DNA of 64,000 bases from an uncultured Microbacterium sp. (GCF_945952435.1 NZ_CAMFHZ010000015.1:1-64000), one strand, 5' to 3'; counted from the stretch's first letter, positions 9,513-19,639 are shown. The notes: generated by a model not told the origin, from the sequence alone. A program made the numbers and translations.

Positions 9513-10925
9513 ATGGGCATCACGCGGCGAACCCTGCTCGTCGGCGCCGGAGCCGGTGCCGTCGCGGTCGTCCTCGCCGCGTGCACGCCCCAGCCGTCGC
9601 CCACCACGAGTCCCACGGCGACCCGTCCTCCGCGACCACGGCCGACGCTCGCCCCCGGCGCCGCGCCGGAGCCCGCGGCGTGGGTCCGCAGCGCCTGGTC
9701 GACGGATCCCTACGCCCGCGGGGCGATGAGCTACCTGCCGGCGGGGGCGACGCCCCGGCTGCGCGAAGACCTCTCCTCCGCGCTCGCGCAGCGCGTGTTC
9801 TTCGCCGGGGAGGCCACCGACCCCGACCGCCCGGGGACCGTGCCCGGCGCGGTCGATTCCGGGCGCCGCGCCGCCGCGGAGGTCGTCGCGGCTTCCTCGA
9901 GCGAGGAGCGGATCGCGGTGATCGGCGCGGGTGCCGCGGGCGCCGCGGCCGCGCGGGCCCTCTCCGACGCCGGACGCACGGTCACCGTCTTCGAGGCGAG
10001 AGAACGCACCGGCGGCCGGATCCGGTCGATCTCGGGCAAGGACTGGCCGTTCACGGTCCAGCTCGGCGCGTGGCTCTCCCCGACCGAGGACGCCGGCACG
10101 CTCGGCGGGACCCTCGCCGCCGAAGGCATCCACCGGATCGGCTTCGACGCGGCGACCGGCTGGTCGAAGGACGGCGCCGCCCCGACCGTGGACGGCGGTC
10201 CGCTGAAGGCCGCGCTCGAGCGCGCCGCGAACGCGGCGTCCGACGTCCCCGTCGACGAAGCGCTCACCGCGGCCGGCGCGAACCCCGAGGATCCGGCACT
10301 GGCCGCCGCGCTCGCCTGGGTTCAGGCGACCACGGGGGCCGACACCGCGAAGGCATCGAGCTGGTACCCGCCGTCGTTCCTCCCCGATGCGCTCTTCGGT
10401 GCGGACGGAGATCTCTCGGTGCTCGTGGACGACGCGCTCGACGGCGTCAAGGTCGCTCTGGCCTCCCCGGTCTCCCGCGTCGCGTACGACGACTCGGGGG
10501 TCAGCCTGCGGCTGGGCACGGGGGAGGCGCAGTCCTTCGACCGGGTCGTCGTCACGGCACCGCTCGGTGTGCTGCAACGGCAGGGCATCGAGTTCTCGCC
10601 CGCGCTGCCGTTCGCGCAGCGGGGCGCGATCGCGGGTCTCGCCTCGGGCTTCGTGGAGACCGTGTGGGCGCGCTTCGACGAGGCGTTCTGGAAGGCCGAC
10701 GCCGACATCTGGCACGTCGTCGGAGGGGACGGACCGATCCGCACCTGGCTCAACCTGCGGCCGGTCACCGGTCATCCCGTGCTCGTCGGGCTCGTGGGAG
10801 GACCGGATGCGGAGGCCTTCGCCAAGCTCGGCGACGACCAGGCCCTCCTCGGGGTGCGGGAATCGCTGCGGTTCTTCGTCGCGGAGACCCCCTCCCCGTC
10901 GCCGACGCCCACGCCGTCACACTGA
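9513..10925 (+). CDS. FAD-dependent flavin amine oxidase-like lipoprotein with apparently circularly permuted motif order
   Basis: N-terminal lipobox; WSTDPYARGAMSYLP..VFFAGEATDPDRPGTVPGAVDSGRRAA precedes VIGAGAAGAAAARAL..FEARERTGGRI. Confidence 0.85.
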   Translation: MGITRRTLLVGAGAGAVAVVLAACTPQPSPTTSPTATRPPRPRPTLAPGAAPEPAAWVRSAWSTDPYARGAMSYLPAGATPRLREDLSSALAQRVFFAGEATDPDRPGTVPGAVDSGRRAAAEVVAASSSEERIAVIGAGAAGAAAARALSDAGRTVTVFEARERTGGRIRSISGKDWPFTVQLGAWLSPTEDAGTLGGTLAAEGIHRIGFDAATGWSKDGAAPTVDGGPLKAALERAANAASDVPVDEALTAAGANPEDPALAAALAWVQATTGADTAKASSWYPPSFLPDALFGADGDLSVLVDDALDGVKVALASPVSRVAYDDSGVSLRLGTGEAQSFDRVVVTAPLGVLQRQGIEFSPALPFAQRGAIAGLASGFVETVWARFDEAFWKADADIWHVVGGDGPIRTWLNLRPVTGHPVLVGLVGGPDAEAFAKLGDDQALLGVRESLRFFVAETPSPSPTPTPSH

Positions 10926-11588
10926 GCCGGGGGCGGCGCGGGATCCGGGGGTGGCGCCGGATCCGGCGGTGACGTGCAGCCGGCTCAGCGCGACGAGGCC
11001 TGCCGCGACGAGGGCGAAGATCGCCAGCGCGGTCGCGCACGCGACGACGGTCTCGCCCGGCCCCGACACCTGACGCGGGTCGAAGAAGTAGTACGGGTAC
11101 CAGCCGACGATCCTTCCGCGCCAGATGGTGAACACGCCCCAGACGACCGGGTAGGCGAGCACGACCGGCAGGATCCGCCACGGCGCCGCGCGACGGCCGG
11201 GTCCGAACACCCAGGCGACGATCGTCCAGGCAGGCAGAACCCAGTGCAACACGACGTCAGACCAGGGCACCCAGATCGGCACCCCGTGCACCCCGGCCTG
11301 CCACACGATGAGTCCGAAGGCGAGGCCCGCGGTGATCGTCCAGCTGAGCACCACGGCGCGCGCGGCCGTCAGCCACGGCGGATCCTCCGCGCGGCGCAGC
11401 GCGACCATCCCTGCGACGATGGCGAGCGCTGCGAAGGCGATGTTCGACTGGATCGTGAGGTAGGCGAAGAAGTTCTGGCCGGCGATGGTCTGCGAGCCGA
11501 GACCCCAGAACAGCCGGTGCACGAGGGCGGCGGCGCACACGGCCGCGGTGAGGAGGCGCGACCAGCCGAAGGCGATCCTCATCCTCAC
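10917..11588 (-). CDS. Pr6Pr-like (FAR-17a/AIG1-like) integral membrane protein
   Basis: FFAYLTIQSNIAFAALAIVAG; multiple TM segments. Confidence 0.65.
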   Translation of the reverse strand: MRMRIAFGWSRLLTAAVCAAALVHRLFWGLGSQTIAGQNFFAYLTIQSNIAFAALAIVAGMVALRRAEDPPWLTAARAVVLSWTITAGLAFGLIVWQAGVHGVPIWVPWSDVVLHWVLPAWTIVAWVFGPGRRAAPWRILPVVLAYPVVWGVFTIWRGRIVGWYPYYFFDPRQVSGPGETVVACATALAIFALVAAGLVALSRLHVTAGSGATPGSRAAPGSV

Positions 11589-11722
11589 GCGGGCATCGTC
11601 CTCCTCCGCCGGCTCCCGGCGGCCACGATTCGGGCGACCGCCCCGCCCGAGTCTACGGAACGCGTCCGGGAGCAGGCTCCGCGCTCGCGGACGAGGACGG
11701 ACGCGGGCATAGGCTGAGAGCC

Positions 11723-12130
11723 GTGTCCTCCCCCGTCCCGCTGCGTCTCGGTCTCGTCGTGGCCGGCGGCGTGATCGGCACGGCGGCGCGGATCGGCCTC
11801 GGCCTCGCCCTGCCCGCCACGAGCGGATCGGGCTGGGGAGCCGTGCCCTGGTCCACGCTCCTCGCCAACGTCGGGGGCGCGTTCCTCATCGGGGTGCTCG
11901 CCGCCCGGCTGCCGGGATCGAGCGCACGGCGGATCTTCCTCGGCACCGGGGTGCTCGGAGGGTTCACCACCTACAGCTCGTTCATGGTCGGCACGATCAC
12001 GCTGTGGGGAGCAGCCCCGGTGCTCGCGGTCGGCTACGCGATCGGCAGCCTCGTGCTGGGGATCGGCGCGGCGGCTCTGGGACTCGATCTGGCGCGCCCG
12101 CGGGGCGCGCGTCGGGGGGAGGGCGGATGA
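11723..12130 (+). CDS. crcB: CrcB/FluC fluoride channel subunit
   Basis: LLANVGGAFLIGVL..GVLGGFTTYSSFM. Confidence 0.88.
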   Translation: MSSPVPLRLGLVVAGGVIGTAARIGLGLALPATSGSGWGAVPWSTLLANVGGAFLIGVLAARLPGSSARRIFLGTGVLGGFTTYSSFMVGTITLWGAAPVLAVGYAIGSLVLGIGAAALGLDLARPRGARRGEGG

Positions 12131-12492
12131 GTCCGATCCTGTTCGTCTGCGCCGCGCTCGCCGGAGGGATCGGCGCGGGCCTGCGCTACCTGGTCGATCT
12201 CCTCGTCGCCCGGCTGGTCGGCACCCGCTATCCCTGGGGCGTGCTCGTGATCAACCTCACCGGTTCCTTCGCGCTCGGCCTCGTGACCGGCGGCTTCCCC
12301 GCAGCGGTCCTCATCGTGGGGGCGGGGCTCCTCGGCGGGTACACGACCTTCAGCACCGCGATGCTCGATACCGTGGCGCTGCGACGGGACGGGGCGTCCA
12401 GGGCGGCGGCCTTCAACGCGGTCGGGATGCTGCTCCTCGGCCTTCTCGCCGCGGGGGCGGGGCTCGCGCTCGGCGCCGCGCTCGCCCGTTGA
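12127..12492 (+). CDS. crcB: CrcB/FluC fluoride channel subunit (second copy, ATGA overlap)
   Basis: GAGLRYLVDLL..WGVLVINLTGSFALG..LLGGYTTFSTAMLD. Confidence 0.88.
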   Translation: MSPILFVCAALAGGIGAGLRYLVDLLVARLVGTRYPWGVLVINLTGSFALGLVTGGFPAAVLIVGAGLLGGYTTFSTAMLDTVALRRDGASRAAAFNAVGMLLLGLLAAGAGLALGAALAR

Positions 12493-12545
12493 GCAGAGCA
12501 GCGGATGACGGATTCCCCGTCGCTCTCAGGTCGTTCTACACTCGA

Positions 12546-12565
12546 CTCTGTACAGATGTACAGAG
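12546..12565. promoter_or_regulatory. Perfect palindrome CTCTGTACA-GA-TGTACAGAG, candidate TetR operator
   Basis: Direct reading; 22 bp upstream of tetR start. Confidence 0.7.
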
Positions 12566-12586
12566 GGACGGCCGAGAGGGGACGGC

Positions 12587-13189
12587 ATGGCACAGGCACG
12601 ACGCCGCAGCGATCCCGCGGCGCGCCGTCGTGCGATCGTGAGCGCCGCCGCCGAGCTCATCACGGAGGTCGGCGTCGACGCCGTCACGCATCGCATGATC
12701 GCCGGGCGCGCCGACGTGCCGCTCGGGGCGACGACCCAGTACTTCGACACCCTCGACGACCTGCGGGCCGAGGCCCTCGCCGAGCTCGCTCGGGAGATCG
12801 ACGCACGCACGGGCGAGGTCAAAGCGGTCCTCGACGCCGAGGGCGTGACGCCCGCCGTGCTCACCCGGCTGCTGGTGGAGGGGCTCGCCGACGCCGGCGC
12901 CGTGCACGCCGACCGTGCGGTCGTCACCGCGGCGGTGCACGACCCGCGCGTCCGCGCGCTCGCCCGCCTGTGGTCGGACCGGCTCGTCGAGTTCCTCACC
13001 CCCTCGTACGGCGCGACCCGCGCGAGGGCCGCCGCGGCGTTCATCGACGGGCTGCTCTGGGCGACGCTCATCGGCGAGGCCGCACCCTCCCGCGCCACGA
13101 TCGAGACCGGTCTGACCGGGATCCTCGTGATCGAATCCGCCCACTCCGCCTCCGTGCCATCACCGACCACCCGCCGATCGGGAGACTGA
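12587..13189 (+). CDS. TetR family transcriptional regulator
   Basis: ARRRAIVSAAAELITEVGVDAVTHRMIAGRADVPLGATTQYF. Confidence 0.88.
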   Translation: MAQARRRSDPAARRRAIVSAAAELITEVGVDAVTHRMIAGRADVPLGATTQYFDTLDDLRAEALAELAREIDARTGEVKAVLDAEGVTPAVLTRLLVEGLADAGAVHADRAVVTAAVHDPRVRALARLWSDRLVEFLTPSYGATRARAAAAFIDGLLWATLIGEAAPSRATIETGLTGILVIESAHSASVPSPTTRRSGD

Positions 13190-13193
13190 AACC

Positions 13194-16100
13194 GTGTCGA
13201 AGCTCGCCGTCCTGAGCCTGCGCAACCGCGCGCTCATCGCCCTCATCACGATCGTCGCCGCCGTCTTCGGCGGCCTCGCGCTGACCAATCTCAAGCAGGA
13301 GCTCATCCCCTCGATCGAGTTCCCGCAGCTCGCCGTCGTCGCGAGCTACCCCGGCGCCTCGCCCGAGGTCGTGGAGCACGACGTCTCGACGCCGATCGAG
13401 ACCGCGATCCAGGGTGTTCCGGGTCTCGACACCTCCACCGCCACGAGCACGACGAACTCCTCGGTCATCCAGGCGTCGTTCGCGTACGGGACGAATCTCG
13501 CCACCGCCGAGCAGAAGATCACGCAGGCGATCGGGCGCATCTCCTCGCAGCTCCCCGACGGGGTGGATCCGCAGGTCATCAGCGCCAGCATCGACGACCT
13601 CCCCGTGATCCAGGTGGCCGTGACCGGCTTCGACGACGCCGCGCTCGCCCAGCAGCGCATCACCTCGACGATCATCCCGAAGATCGAGAGGCAGGCGGGC
13701 GTCAACGCCGCCTCGCTCGTCGGCGGTCAGGGCAAGCGGGTGACGATCGTGCCGGATCAGACCGCGCTGCTCAAGGCCGGCGCCGCGAGCACGGCGATCA
13801 AGGACGCCCTGCAGCAGAACGGGACGCTCTTCCCCGGCGGCACGATCACCGAGGGCGACAAGACCCTCACGGTGCAGACGGGCGACAAGCTCACCAGCGT
13901 CGAGCAGATCCAGGCGATCCCGCTCGTCGGCGCGGCGCCGGGCACCACGATCGGATCCGTCGCGAGCGTGAAGCTCGACGGCGATCCCGTCACCTCGATC
14001 TCGCGCGTCGACGGCAAGCCCGCTCTGACGATCGCGGTCACCAAGCTCCCGTCCGCCAACACGGTCGACGTGTCGAAGGCCGTCACCGCGCTGCTGCCGC
14101 AGCTCAAGAGCGACCTGCCCGGCGCGACGTTCACGACGGTGTTCGACCAGGCGCCGTTCATCCAGCAGTCGATCGACTCGCTCGCGGAGGAGGGTCTGCT
14201 CGGACTCGGCTTCGCCGTCCTGATCATCCTCGTCTTCCTGCTGTCCGTGCGCTCCACGCTTGTGACCGCGATCTCGATCCCGACGAGCGTGCTCATCACG
14301 TTCATCGGGATCCAGGCGTTCGGCTACTCGCTGAACATCCTCACGCTCGGCGCCCTCACGATCGCGATCGGCCGCGTCGTGGACGACTCGATCGTCGTGA
14401 TCGAGAACATCAAACGGCACTATGTGGGCGACGCCGACAAGAAGGCGTCGATCCTGCTCGCGGTGCGGGAGGTCGCGACGGCGGTCACCGCGTCGACCAT
14501 CACGACCGTCGCCGTGTTCCTGCCGATCGCGTTCGTCGGGGACGTCACCGGGGAGCTGTTCCGCCCGTTCGCGCTGACGGTCACCATCGCGATGCTGGCG
14601 TCCCTGTTCGTGGCGCTCACCATCGTCCCCGTGCTGGCGTACTGGTTCCTGCGCCCGGGCAAGCCGCTCCACGACGCCGAGGGACGCGTGATCGACCCCG
14701 AGCATCCCGGCGCTCCGCCGTCGCGGCTGCAGAAGGCGTACATCCCGATCCTCGGCTGGACGCTCCGGCACTCCTGGATCACGCTCGTCCTCGCCGTCCT
14801 CGTGCTCGTCGGCACGGGCGCCGCCGCACCGCTCATGAAGGTGAACTTCCTCGGATCCAGCGGGCAGAACACCTTCAGCATGACCCAGACGCTCGGCTCC
14901 TCCCCGAGCCTCGACGCGGAGGACGCCGCCGCGCAGAAGGTCGAGGAGGCGATCAAGGACATCCACGGCATCAAGACCGTGCAGGTCTCGATCGGGTCGA
15001 GCGGATCCGCCCTCCGCGACGCGTTCTCGGGCGGAGGCTCCGGCATCACGTACTCGATCACCACCGACCCCGCGGCGGATCAGGACGCGATCCAGGCCGA
15101 CGTGCGCGCGGCCGTGAAGAAGCTCACCGACGTCGGCGACATCACGATCGCCGCCTCGGAGGGCTTCGGATCCAGCGACATCGAGGTCAAGGTCACCGCC
15201 CCGGACGACAAGACGCTGCGCACCGCGTCCGACGCGCTCGTGGCCAAGCTCGAGGGCCGCAAGGGCGTCAGCCAGGTCACGAGCAACCTCGCCGCCTCGC
15301 TGCCGTACATCGCGGTGCAGGTGGACCGGGATGCCGCGGCGCAGGCGGGCCTCAGCGAGGTCGCCGTCGGCGGGATCGTGTCGCAGGCCCAGCGGCCGCA
15401 GCAGGTCGGCACGGTCGAGATCGACGGTTCCTCGCTGACCGTCTATCTGCAGGCCGCGAACCCGCCGGCCACGATCGACGAGCTCAAGGCGCTGCAGATC
15501 CCCTCTCGCACCGGGCTCCTCCGCCTCGACCAGATCGCCACGGTCGCCCAGAGCGAGAGCCCCGCGTCGATCACGACGCAGCGCGGCCAGCGCACCGCCA
15601 CCGTGTCCGTCACCCCGGAGGGCAACGACCTGGCCACGGCGTCGGCCACCGTGAGCGCGGCGATCAAGGACGCGAAACTGCCGGCCGGCGCGGACGCCTC
15701 CCTCGGCGGCGTCGTCACGCAGCAGCAGGACTCGTTCGGCCAGCTCGGCCTGGCGATGCTCGCCGCGATCCTCATCGTCTACATCGTCATGGTCGCGACG
15801 TTCAAGTCCCTGCGCCAGCCGATCCTGCTGCTGAGCTCTGTGCCGTTCGCGGCGACCGGCGCGATCCTGCTGCAGATCGCGACAGGCGTCCCGCTCGGCG
15901 TCGCCTCGCTCATCGGCGTGCTCATGCTCATCGGCATCGTCGTGACGAATGCCATCGTGCTCGTCGATCTCGTGAACCAGTACCGCGAGAAGGGCATGAG
16001 CGCGCACGACGCGACCATCGCCGGTGGATCGCGGCGTCTGCGTCCGATCCTGATGACCGCGCTCGCGACGATCTTCGCGCTCACCCCGATGGCCCTGGGC

Positions 16101-16556
16101 GTCACCGGACACGGCGGGTTCATATCGCAGCCGCTCGCGATCGTCGTGATCGGCGGCCTGGTGTCCTCGACCGTGCTGACACTGCTCGTGCTGCCGACGC
16201 TCTACAACCTCGTCGAGGGGGCGAAGGAGCGCCGCGCAGCCCGGCGGGCGGCGCGCGGGGGAGACACCGGCTCCGCGGACGGCGGTGGCGACGGCCCGGA
16301 CCCGGCCGGTCCCGGCGGCGGAGGGTCGGGGGAGGAAGCGTCGCCGCACCCTGGTGCGCCCGCTTCGGACGCCGAGGCGGCGCACGCCGCCGGTGCGGAC
16401 GGCGCCGGCACGGAGCCCGGCGTGCCCGCGGGGTCGCCGGAGCCGTCCACCTCGACGTCTCAGTTGTCGGCGATCGCCGCGGCGTACGCCGGCGGGACGG
16501 AAGCCCCTGGCCATCACCCGACCCGCCGGGAGCTGCGGGAGCACGGCGGCGCCTGA
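13194..16556 (+). CDS. RND (HAE1-type) efflux transporter permease, with low-complexity C-terminal tail
   Basis: PSIEFPQLAVVASYPGASPEVVEHDVSTPIE; GRVVDDSIVVIENIKRH; GIVVTNAIVLVDLVNQYR. Confidence 0.92.
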   Translation: MSKLAVLSLRNRALIALITIVAAVFGGLALTNLKQELIPSIEFPQLAVVASYPGASPEVVEHDVSTPIETAIQGVPGLDTSTATSTTNSSVIQASFAYGTNLATAEQKITQAIGRISSQLPDGVDPQVISASIDDLPVIQVAVTGFDDAALAQQRITSTIIPKIERQAGVNAASLVGGQGKRVTIVPDQTALLKAGAASTAIKDALQQNGTLFPGGTITEGDKTLTVQTGDKLTSVEQIQAIPLVGAAPGTTIGSVASVKLDGDPVTSISRVDGKPALTIAVTKLPSANTVDVSKAVTALLPQLKSDLPGATFTTVFDQAPFIQQSIDSLAEEGLLGLGFAVLIILVFLLSVRSTLVTAISIPTSVLITFIGIQAFGYSLNILTLGALTIAIGRVVDDSIVVIENIKRHYVGDADKKASILLAVREVATAVTASTITTVAVFLPIAFVGDVTGELFRPFALTVTIAMLASLFVALTIVPVLAYWFLRPGKPLHDAEGRVIDPEHPGAPPSRLQKAYIPILGWTLRHSWITLVLAVLVLVGTGAAAPLMKVNFLGSSGQNTFSMTQTLGSSPSLDAEDAAAQKVEEAIKDIHGIKTVQVSIGSSGSALRDAFSGGGSGITYSITTDPAADQDAIQADVRAAVKKLTDVGDITIAASEGFGSSDIEVKVTAPDDKTLRTASDALVAKLEGRKGVSQVTSNLAASLPYIAVQVDRDAAAQAGLSEVAVGGIVSQAQRPQQVGTVEIDGSSLTVYLQAANPPATIDELKALQIPSRTGLLRLDQIATVAQSESPASITTQRGQRTATVSVTPEGNDLATASATVSAAIKDAKLPAGADASLGGVVTQQQDSFGQLGLAMLAAILIVYIVMVATFKSLRQPILLLSSVPFAATGAILLQIATGVPLGVASLIGVLMLIGIVVTNAIVLVDLVNQYREKGMSAHDATIAGGSRRLRPILMTALATIFALTPMALGVTGHGGFISQPLAIVVIGGLVSSTVLTLLVLPTLYNLVEGAKERRAARRAARGGDTGSADGGGDGPDPAGPGGGGSGEEASPHPGAPASDAEAAHAAGADGAGTEPGVPAGSPEPSTSTSQLSAIAAAYAGGTEAPGHHPTRRELREHGGA

Positions 16557-16568
16557 GCGCTCGGCGGA

Positions 16569-17117
16569 TCAGCCCGGGACGTGCTCGTGCACGGCCGTGC
16601 TGAGCGCCGTGCCGTTGAGGTCGAGGTAGAGCGTGCCCTCGGTGACCGTCATCGTGACCGCGTTCCGGCGTGCGATCAGCGCCACGGCGGCGTCGATGAA
16701 GCCCGAGTCGAAACTGTGCAGGCGAAGGTGCTCGGCGCGATGGATGCGCTTGCCCTGCCACGCCGCCATGACCTTCGCGGGGTCGCGGTGCGTGTACACG
16801 ACCGTGCGTTCCGCGAGGCGGCTGCCGTGGTGCAGACGCTCCGCATCGGGCGCGCCGACCTCGATCCAGGCGACGAGGCGCCCGGTGAGATCGCGGACCA
16901 CGACGGCGGGCTCCTCGGTCGAGGAGAGTCCTTCGCCGAAGGCGATCCCCTCGGCGAATTCGAGGCCGTACGCGAGGACGCGCGTGAGCATGTACGCGTC
17001 GGTCTCGGAGGGGTGCCGCGCCACGCGCAGCGCGTAGTCCTCGTAGACGCCGCGGTCGGTGTCCGCCAGCTGCACGTCGAACGTGTGGATCGTCGCCCCG
17101 GTTGCCATCGCAGACAA
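16569..17117 (-). CDS. YaeQ family protein
   Basis: ADTDRGVYEDYALRVARHPSETDAYMLTRVLAYGLEFAEGIAFGEGLSSTEEPA. Confidence 0.85.
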   Translation of the reverse strand: MSAMATGATIHTFDVQLADTDRGVYEDYALRVARHPSETDAYMLTRVLAYGLEFAEGIAFGEGLSSTEEPAVVVRDLTGRLVAWIEVGAPDAERLHHGSRLAERTVVYTHRDPAKVMAAWQGKRIHRAEHLRLHSFDSGFIDAAVALIARRNAVTMTVTEGTLYLDLNGTALSTAVHEHVPG

Positions 17118-17154
17118 CTCTACGGCCCGTGCGCGGCGGCGCCCGCGGCGGACC

Positions 17155-17628
17155 TCAGTGTCCGGCGGTGCCCGCGACCTGTCCGAGCAGGTGATCGAGG
17201 ATCGGATCCAGCACCGCGAGCCCGTCGCGCACGCCGCCGCGCGATCCGGGCAGGTTCATCACCACGCTGCGTCCGGCCACCCCGGCGACGCCGCGGGTGA
17301 GCAGGGCCATCGGCGTGGCCGCGAGGCCACGACGGCGCAACTCCTCGATGAGTCCTGGGAGCTCCCGGTCGAGCAGCGCGGAGGTGGCCTCGGGCGTGCG
17401 GTCGTCGGGGGAGACGCCCGTCCCTCCGGTCGTCAGGATCAGATCGGGCCCCGTCGCGAGCGCCGCCGCCAGCGCGACGGCGACCTCGGCGTCCGGGGCG
17501 ACGATCGGCTCCGGCACCGCGAAGCCGCGCTCCGTCAGCCACGTGCGGATCAGCGGACCCGTCTCGTCGGCGTAGACCCCGGCGGAGGCGCGGGTGGAGA
17601 CGACGAGGACCAGAGCCGAGCGGGTCAT
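17155..17628 (-). CDS. MogA/MoaB family molybdenum cofactor biosynthesis protein
   Basis: [21 protein letters not shown]; in Moco cluster. Confidence 0.88.
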   Translation of the reverse strand: MTRSALVLVVSTRASAGVYADETGPLIRTWLTERGFAVPEPIVAPDAEVAVALAAALATGPDLILTTGGTGVSPDDRTPEATSALLDRELPGLIEELRRRGLAATPMALLTRGVAGVAGRSVVMNLPGSRGGVRDGLAVLDPILDHLLGQVAGTAGH

Positions 17629-18095
17629 GCGATCGACCAGTCGCCGCTCTTGCCGCCCGACTTCGCGAGGACCCGGACGTCGTCGATCACCGCGTGCTTG
17701 TCGACCGCCTTGATCATGTCGTAGAGGGTCAGGGCGGCGATGCTCACGGCGGTGAGCGCCTCCATTTCGACGCCCGTGACCCCGGTCGTCACGGCGGTCG
17801 CGAGGATCCGCACGGCGTCGTGCTGGGGCTCGAAATCGATCTCGACCTTGCTCAGCGGCAGCGGGTGGCACAGGGGGATGAGGGCCGAGGTCTGCTTGGC
17901 GCCCATGATCCCGGCGATGCGTGCCGTTCCCAGCGCCTCGCCCTTGGGGAGCGAGCCGTCGGCGATCTTCGCCACGACCTCGGCGGTGGTGCGCAGCACC
18001 GCCTGCGCGGTCGCCTCCCGTCGGGTCACGGCCTTGTCGGTCACGTCGACCATGTGCGCAGTGCCATCCGCCCGCAGATGTGTCAGGTCACTCAC
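17625..18095 (-). CDS. moaC: Cyclic pyranopterin monophosphate synthase MoaC
   Basis: [37 protein letters not shown]. Confidence 0.95.
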   Translation of the reverse strand: MSDLTHLRADGTAHMVDVTDKAVTRREATAQAVLRTTAEVVAKIADGSLPKGEALGTARIAGIMGAKQTSALIPLCHPLPLSKVEIDFEPQHDAVRILATAVTTGVTGVEMEALTAVSIAALTLYDMIKAVDKHAVIDDVRVLAKSGGKSGDWSIA

Positions 18096-18107
18096 TTCCG
18101 GCTCCTC

Positions 18108-18350
18108 TCAGCCGCCCGCGAAGGGCGGAAGGATGTCGACCCTGGCGCCCAGCGGGCGGGCAGGGTCGCGGCTCACGGTCCCGTCGACGAGGAAGGATCC
18201 GGAGCGCAGCACGCGCGCCATCGGGTCCCCGTAGCGGCGGATCAGCTCCGCGCGCAGAGCGTCCAGCGTCGCGGGGGCGGGGATCTCCAGGAGCTCCTCG
18301 TCGCGGCTCGCGGCGTCGGCGGCGGCCGCGAAGTATCGGACGGTGATCAT
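18108..18350 (-). CDS. moaD: MoaD/ThiS sulfur carrier protein
   Basis: Small ubiquitin-like protein ending PPFAGG. Confidence 0.88.
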   Translation of the reverse strand: MITVRYFAAAADAASRDEELLEIPAPATLDALRAELIRRYGDPMARVLRSGSFLVDGTVSRDPARPLGARVDILPPFAGG

Positions 18351-18451
18351 CGCACCTCTCCCTCCACTGACCTTCATTCTGCGGAATCATGCCTCCGCAT
18401 GTCGGAAACGTATCCATCCTGCCACGGCAATCCCGCCGTACACTCGATCCT

Positions 18452-19639
18452 ATGATCGCGCTCGTCGAACCGGGGCAGGAGCTGACCCCCGAGCTCATCT
18501 CCCGGTACAGCCGCCAGCTGATGCTGCCCGGATTCGGAGAGGCGTCCCAGCGCCGGCTGCGGGCCGCGCGGGTGCTCGTGATCGGCGCGGGCGGGCTCGG
18601 CAGCGCCCTCGTCCCCGCGCTCGCCGGGACGGGCGTCGGCACGATCGGCGTCCTCGACGACGACACCGTCGAGCTCTCCAACCTGCCGCGGCAGCTGAGC
18701 CACGGCGTCGCCGACCTGGGGCGCGCCAAGACGGACTCGCTCGCCGAGACCGTCTCCGCGACGGATCCCTCCGTCACCGTGGTCACGCACCGGGAACGCG
18801 CCACGGCGCAGACGCTGCCCGCGCTGCTCGAGGACTACGACCTGCTCGTGGACGGCAGCGACAACTTCCCGACCCGCTACCTCGCGGACGACACGGCATC
18901 CCTGGCGGGGAAACCCCTGGTCTGGGGCTCGATCCTGCGCTTCCAGGGGCAGGTGGGCGTCTCGGTGCCCTCCGTCGGCTTCCGGGATCTCTTCCCCGTG
19001 CCGCCGCAGGCGTCCGAGGTGCTGTCCTGCGAGCTCGGCGGGGTCCTGCCGAGCCTGTGCGTCACGGTGGGATCGCTCATGGCGACCGAGGTCGTCAAAC
19101 TGATCACCGGCATCGGCGATCCCCTGGTCGGACGCGTGCTCTTCTACGACGCGCTCACCGCGCGCACGCAGGAGATCGGGTATGCGCGGGCCGAGGGCAC
19201 GCCCGCGGTGACCGAGCTCGTGGACTACGAGCTCTTCTGCGCGGGGCCGTCCGCCGGCGACGCCGAGGAGCTGCCGTCCGTCTCCGCCGCCGCGCTGCTC
19301 GCGGAGACCCGCGAGGGCGAGGCGCGTCTCCTGGACGTCCGTGAACCGCACGAGGTCGCCGCACGACGGATCCCCGGCGCCGCCGTGCTTCCCCTCGGCG
19401 AGCTCGAGGGCGGGGCGCCCGTCCCGCCGGAGCTCCTCGCGGCGACGGCGCCGCTCGTGGTCTACTGCGCGCAGGATCCGCGCTCGCGCCGGGCGGTGCG
19501 ATTGCTGCGGGAGCGCGGTATCGACGCGGTCTACCTCGCCGGAGGGATCCGCGCGTTCGCGGAGCTCGGCGGCGAGACGATCGGCGCCGAGGCGGATGCG
19601 GAGCCGCGGGTCGAACCCGCACGAGGAGGACGAGCATGA
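18452..19639 (+). CDS. MoeB/MoeZ-like adenylyltransferase with C-terminal rhodanese domain
   Basis: SRQLMLPGFGEASQRRLRAARVLVIGAGGLGS; C-terminal rhodanese-like VVYCAQDPRSRRAVRLLRERG. Confidence 0.9.
   Translation: MIALVEPGQELTPELISRYSRQLMLPGFGEASQRRLRAARVLVIGAGGLGSALVPALAGTGVGTIGVLDDDTVELSNLPRQLSHGVADLGRAKTDSLAETVSATDPSVTVVTHRERATAQTLPALLEDYDLLVDGSDNFPTRYLADDTASLAGKPLVWGSILRFQGQVGVSVPSVGFRDLFPVPPQASEVLSCELGGVLPSLCVTVGSLMATEVVKLITGIGDPLVGRVLFYDALTARTQEIGYARAEGTPAVTELVDYELFCAGPSAGDAEELPSVSAAALLAETREGEARLLDVREPHEVAARRIPGAAVLPLGELEGGAPVPPELLAATAPLVVYCAQDPRSRRAVRLLRERGIDAVYLAGGIRAFAELGGETIGAEADAEPRVEPARGGRA

Noticed and set aside
11589-11722. Fluoride riboswitch upstream of crcB pair
   Set aside because: No recognisable conserved fluoride-riboswitch core; the gene appears to have only a short leader.
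13068-16544. 1158-aa ORF antisense to the RND transporter, and many other very long antisense ORFs (e.g. 27540-31196 +, 35823-37355 +, 59546-61894 -)
   Set aside because: High-GC codon bias leaves long antisense frames open; Arg/Asp/Glu/His-rich low-complexity products overlapping well-supported genes.
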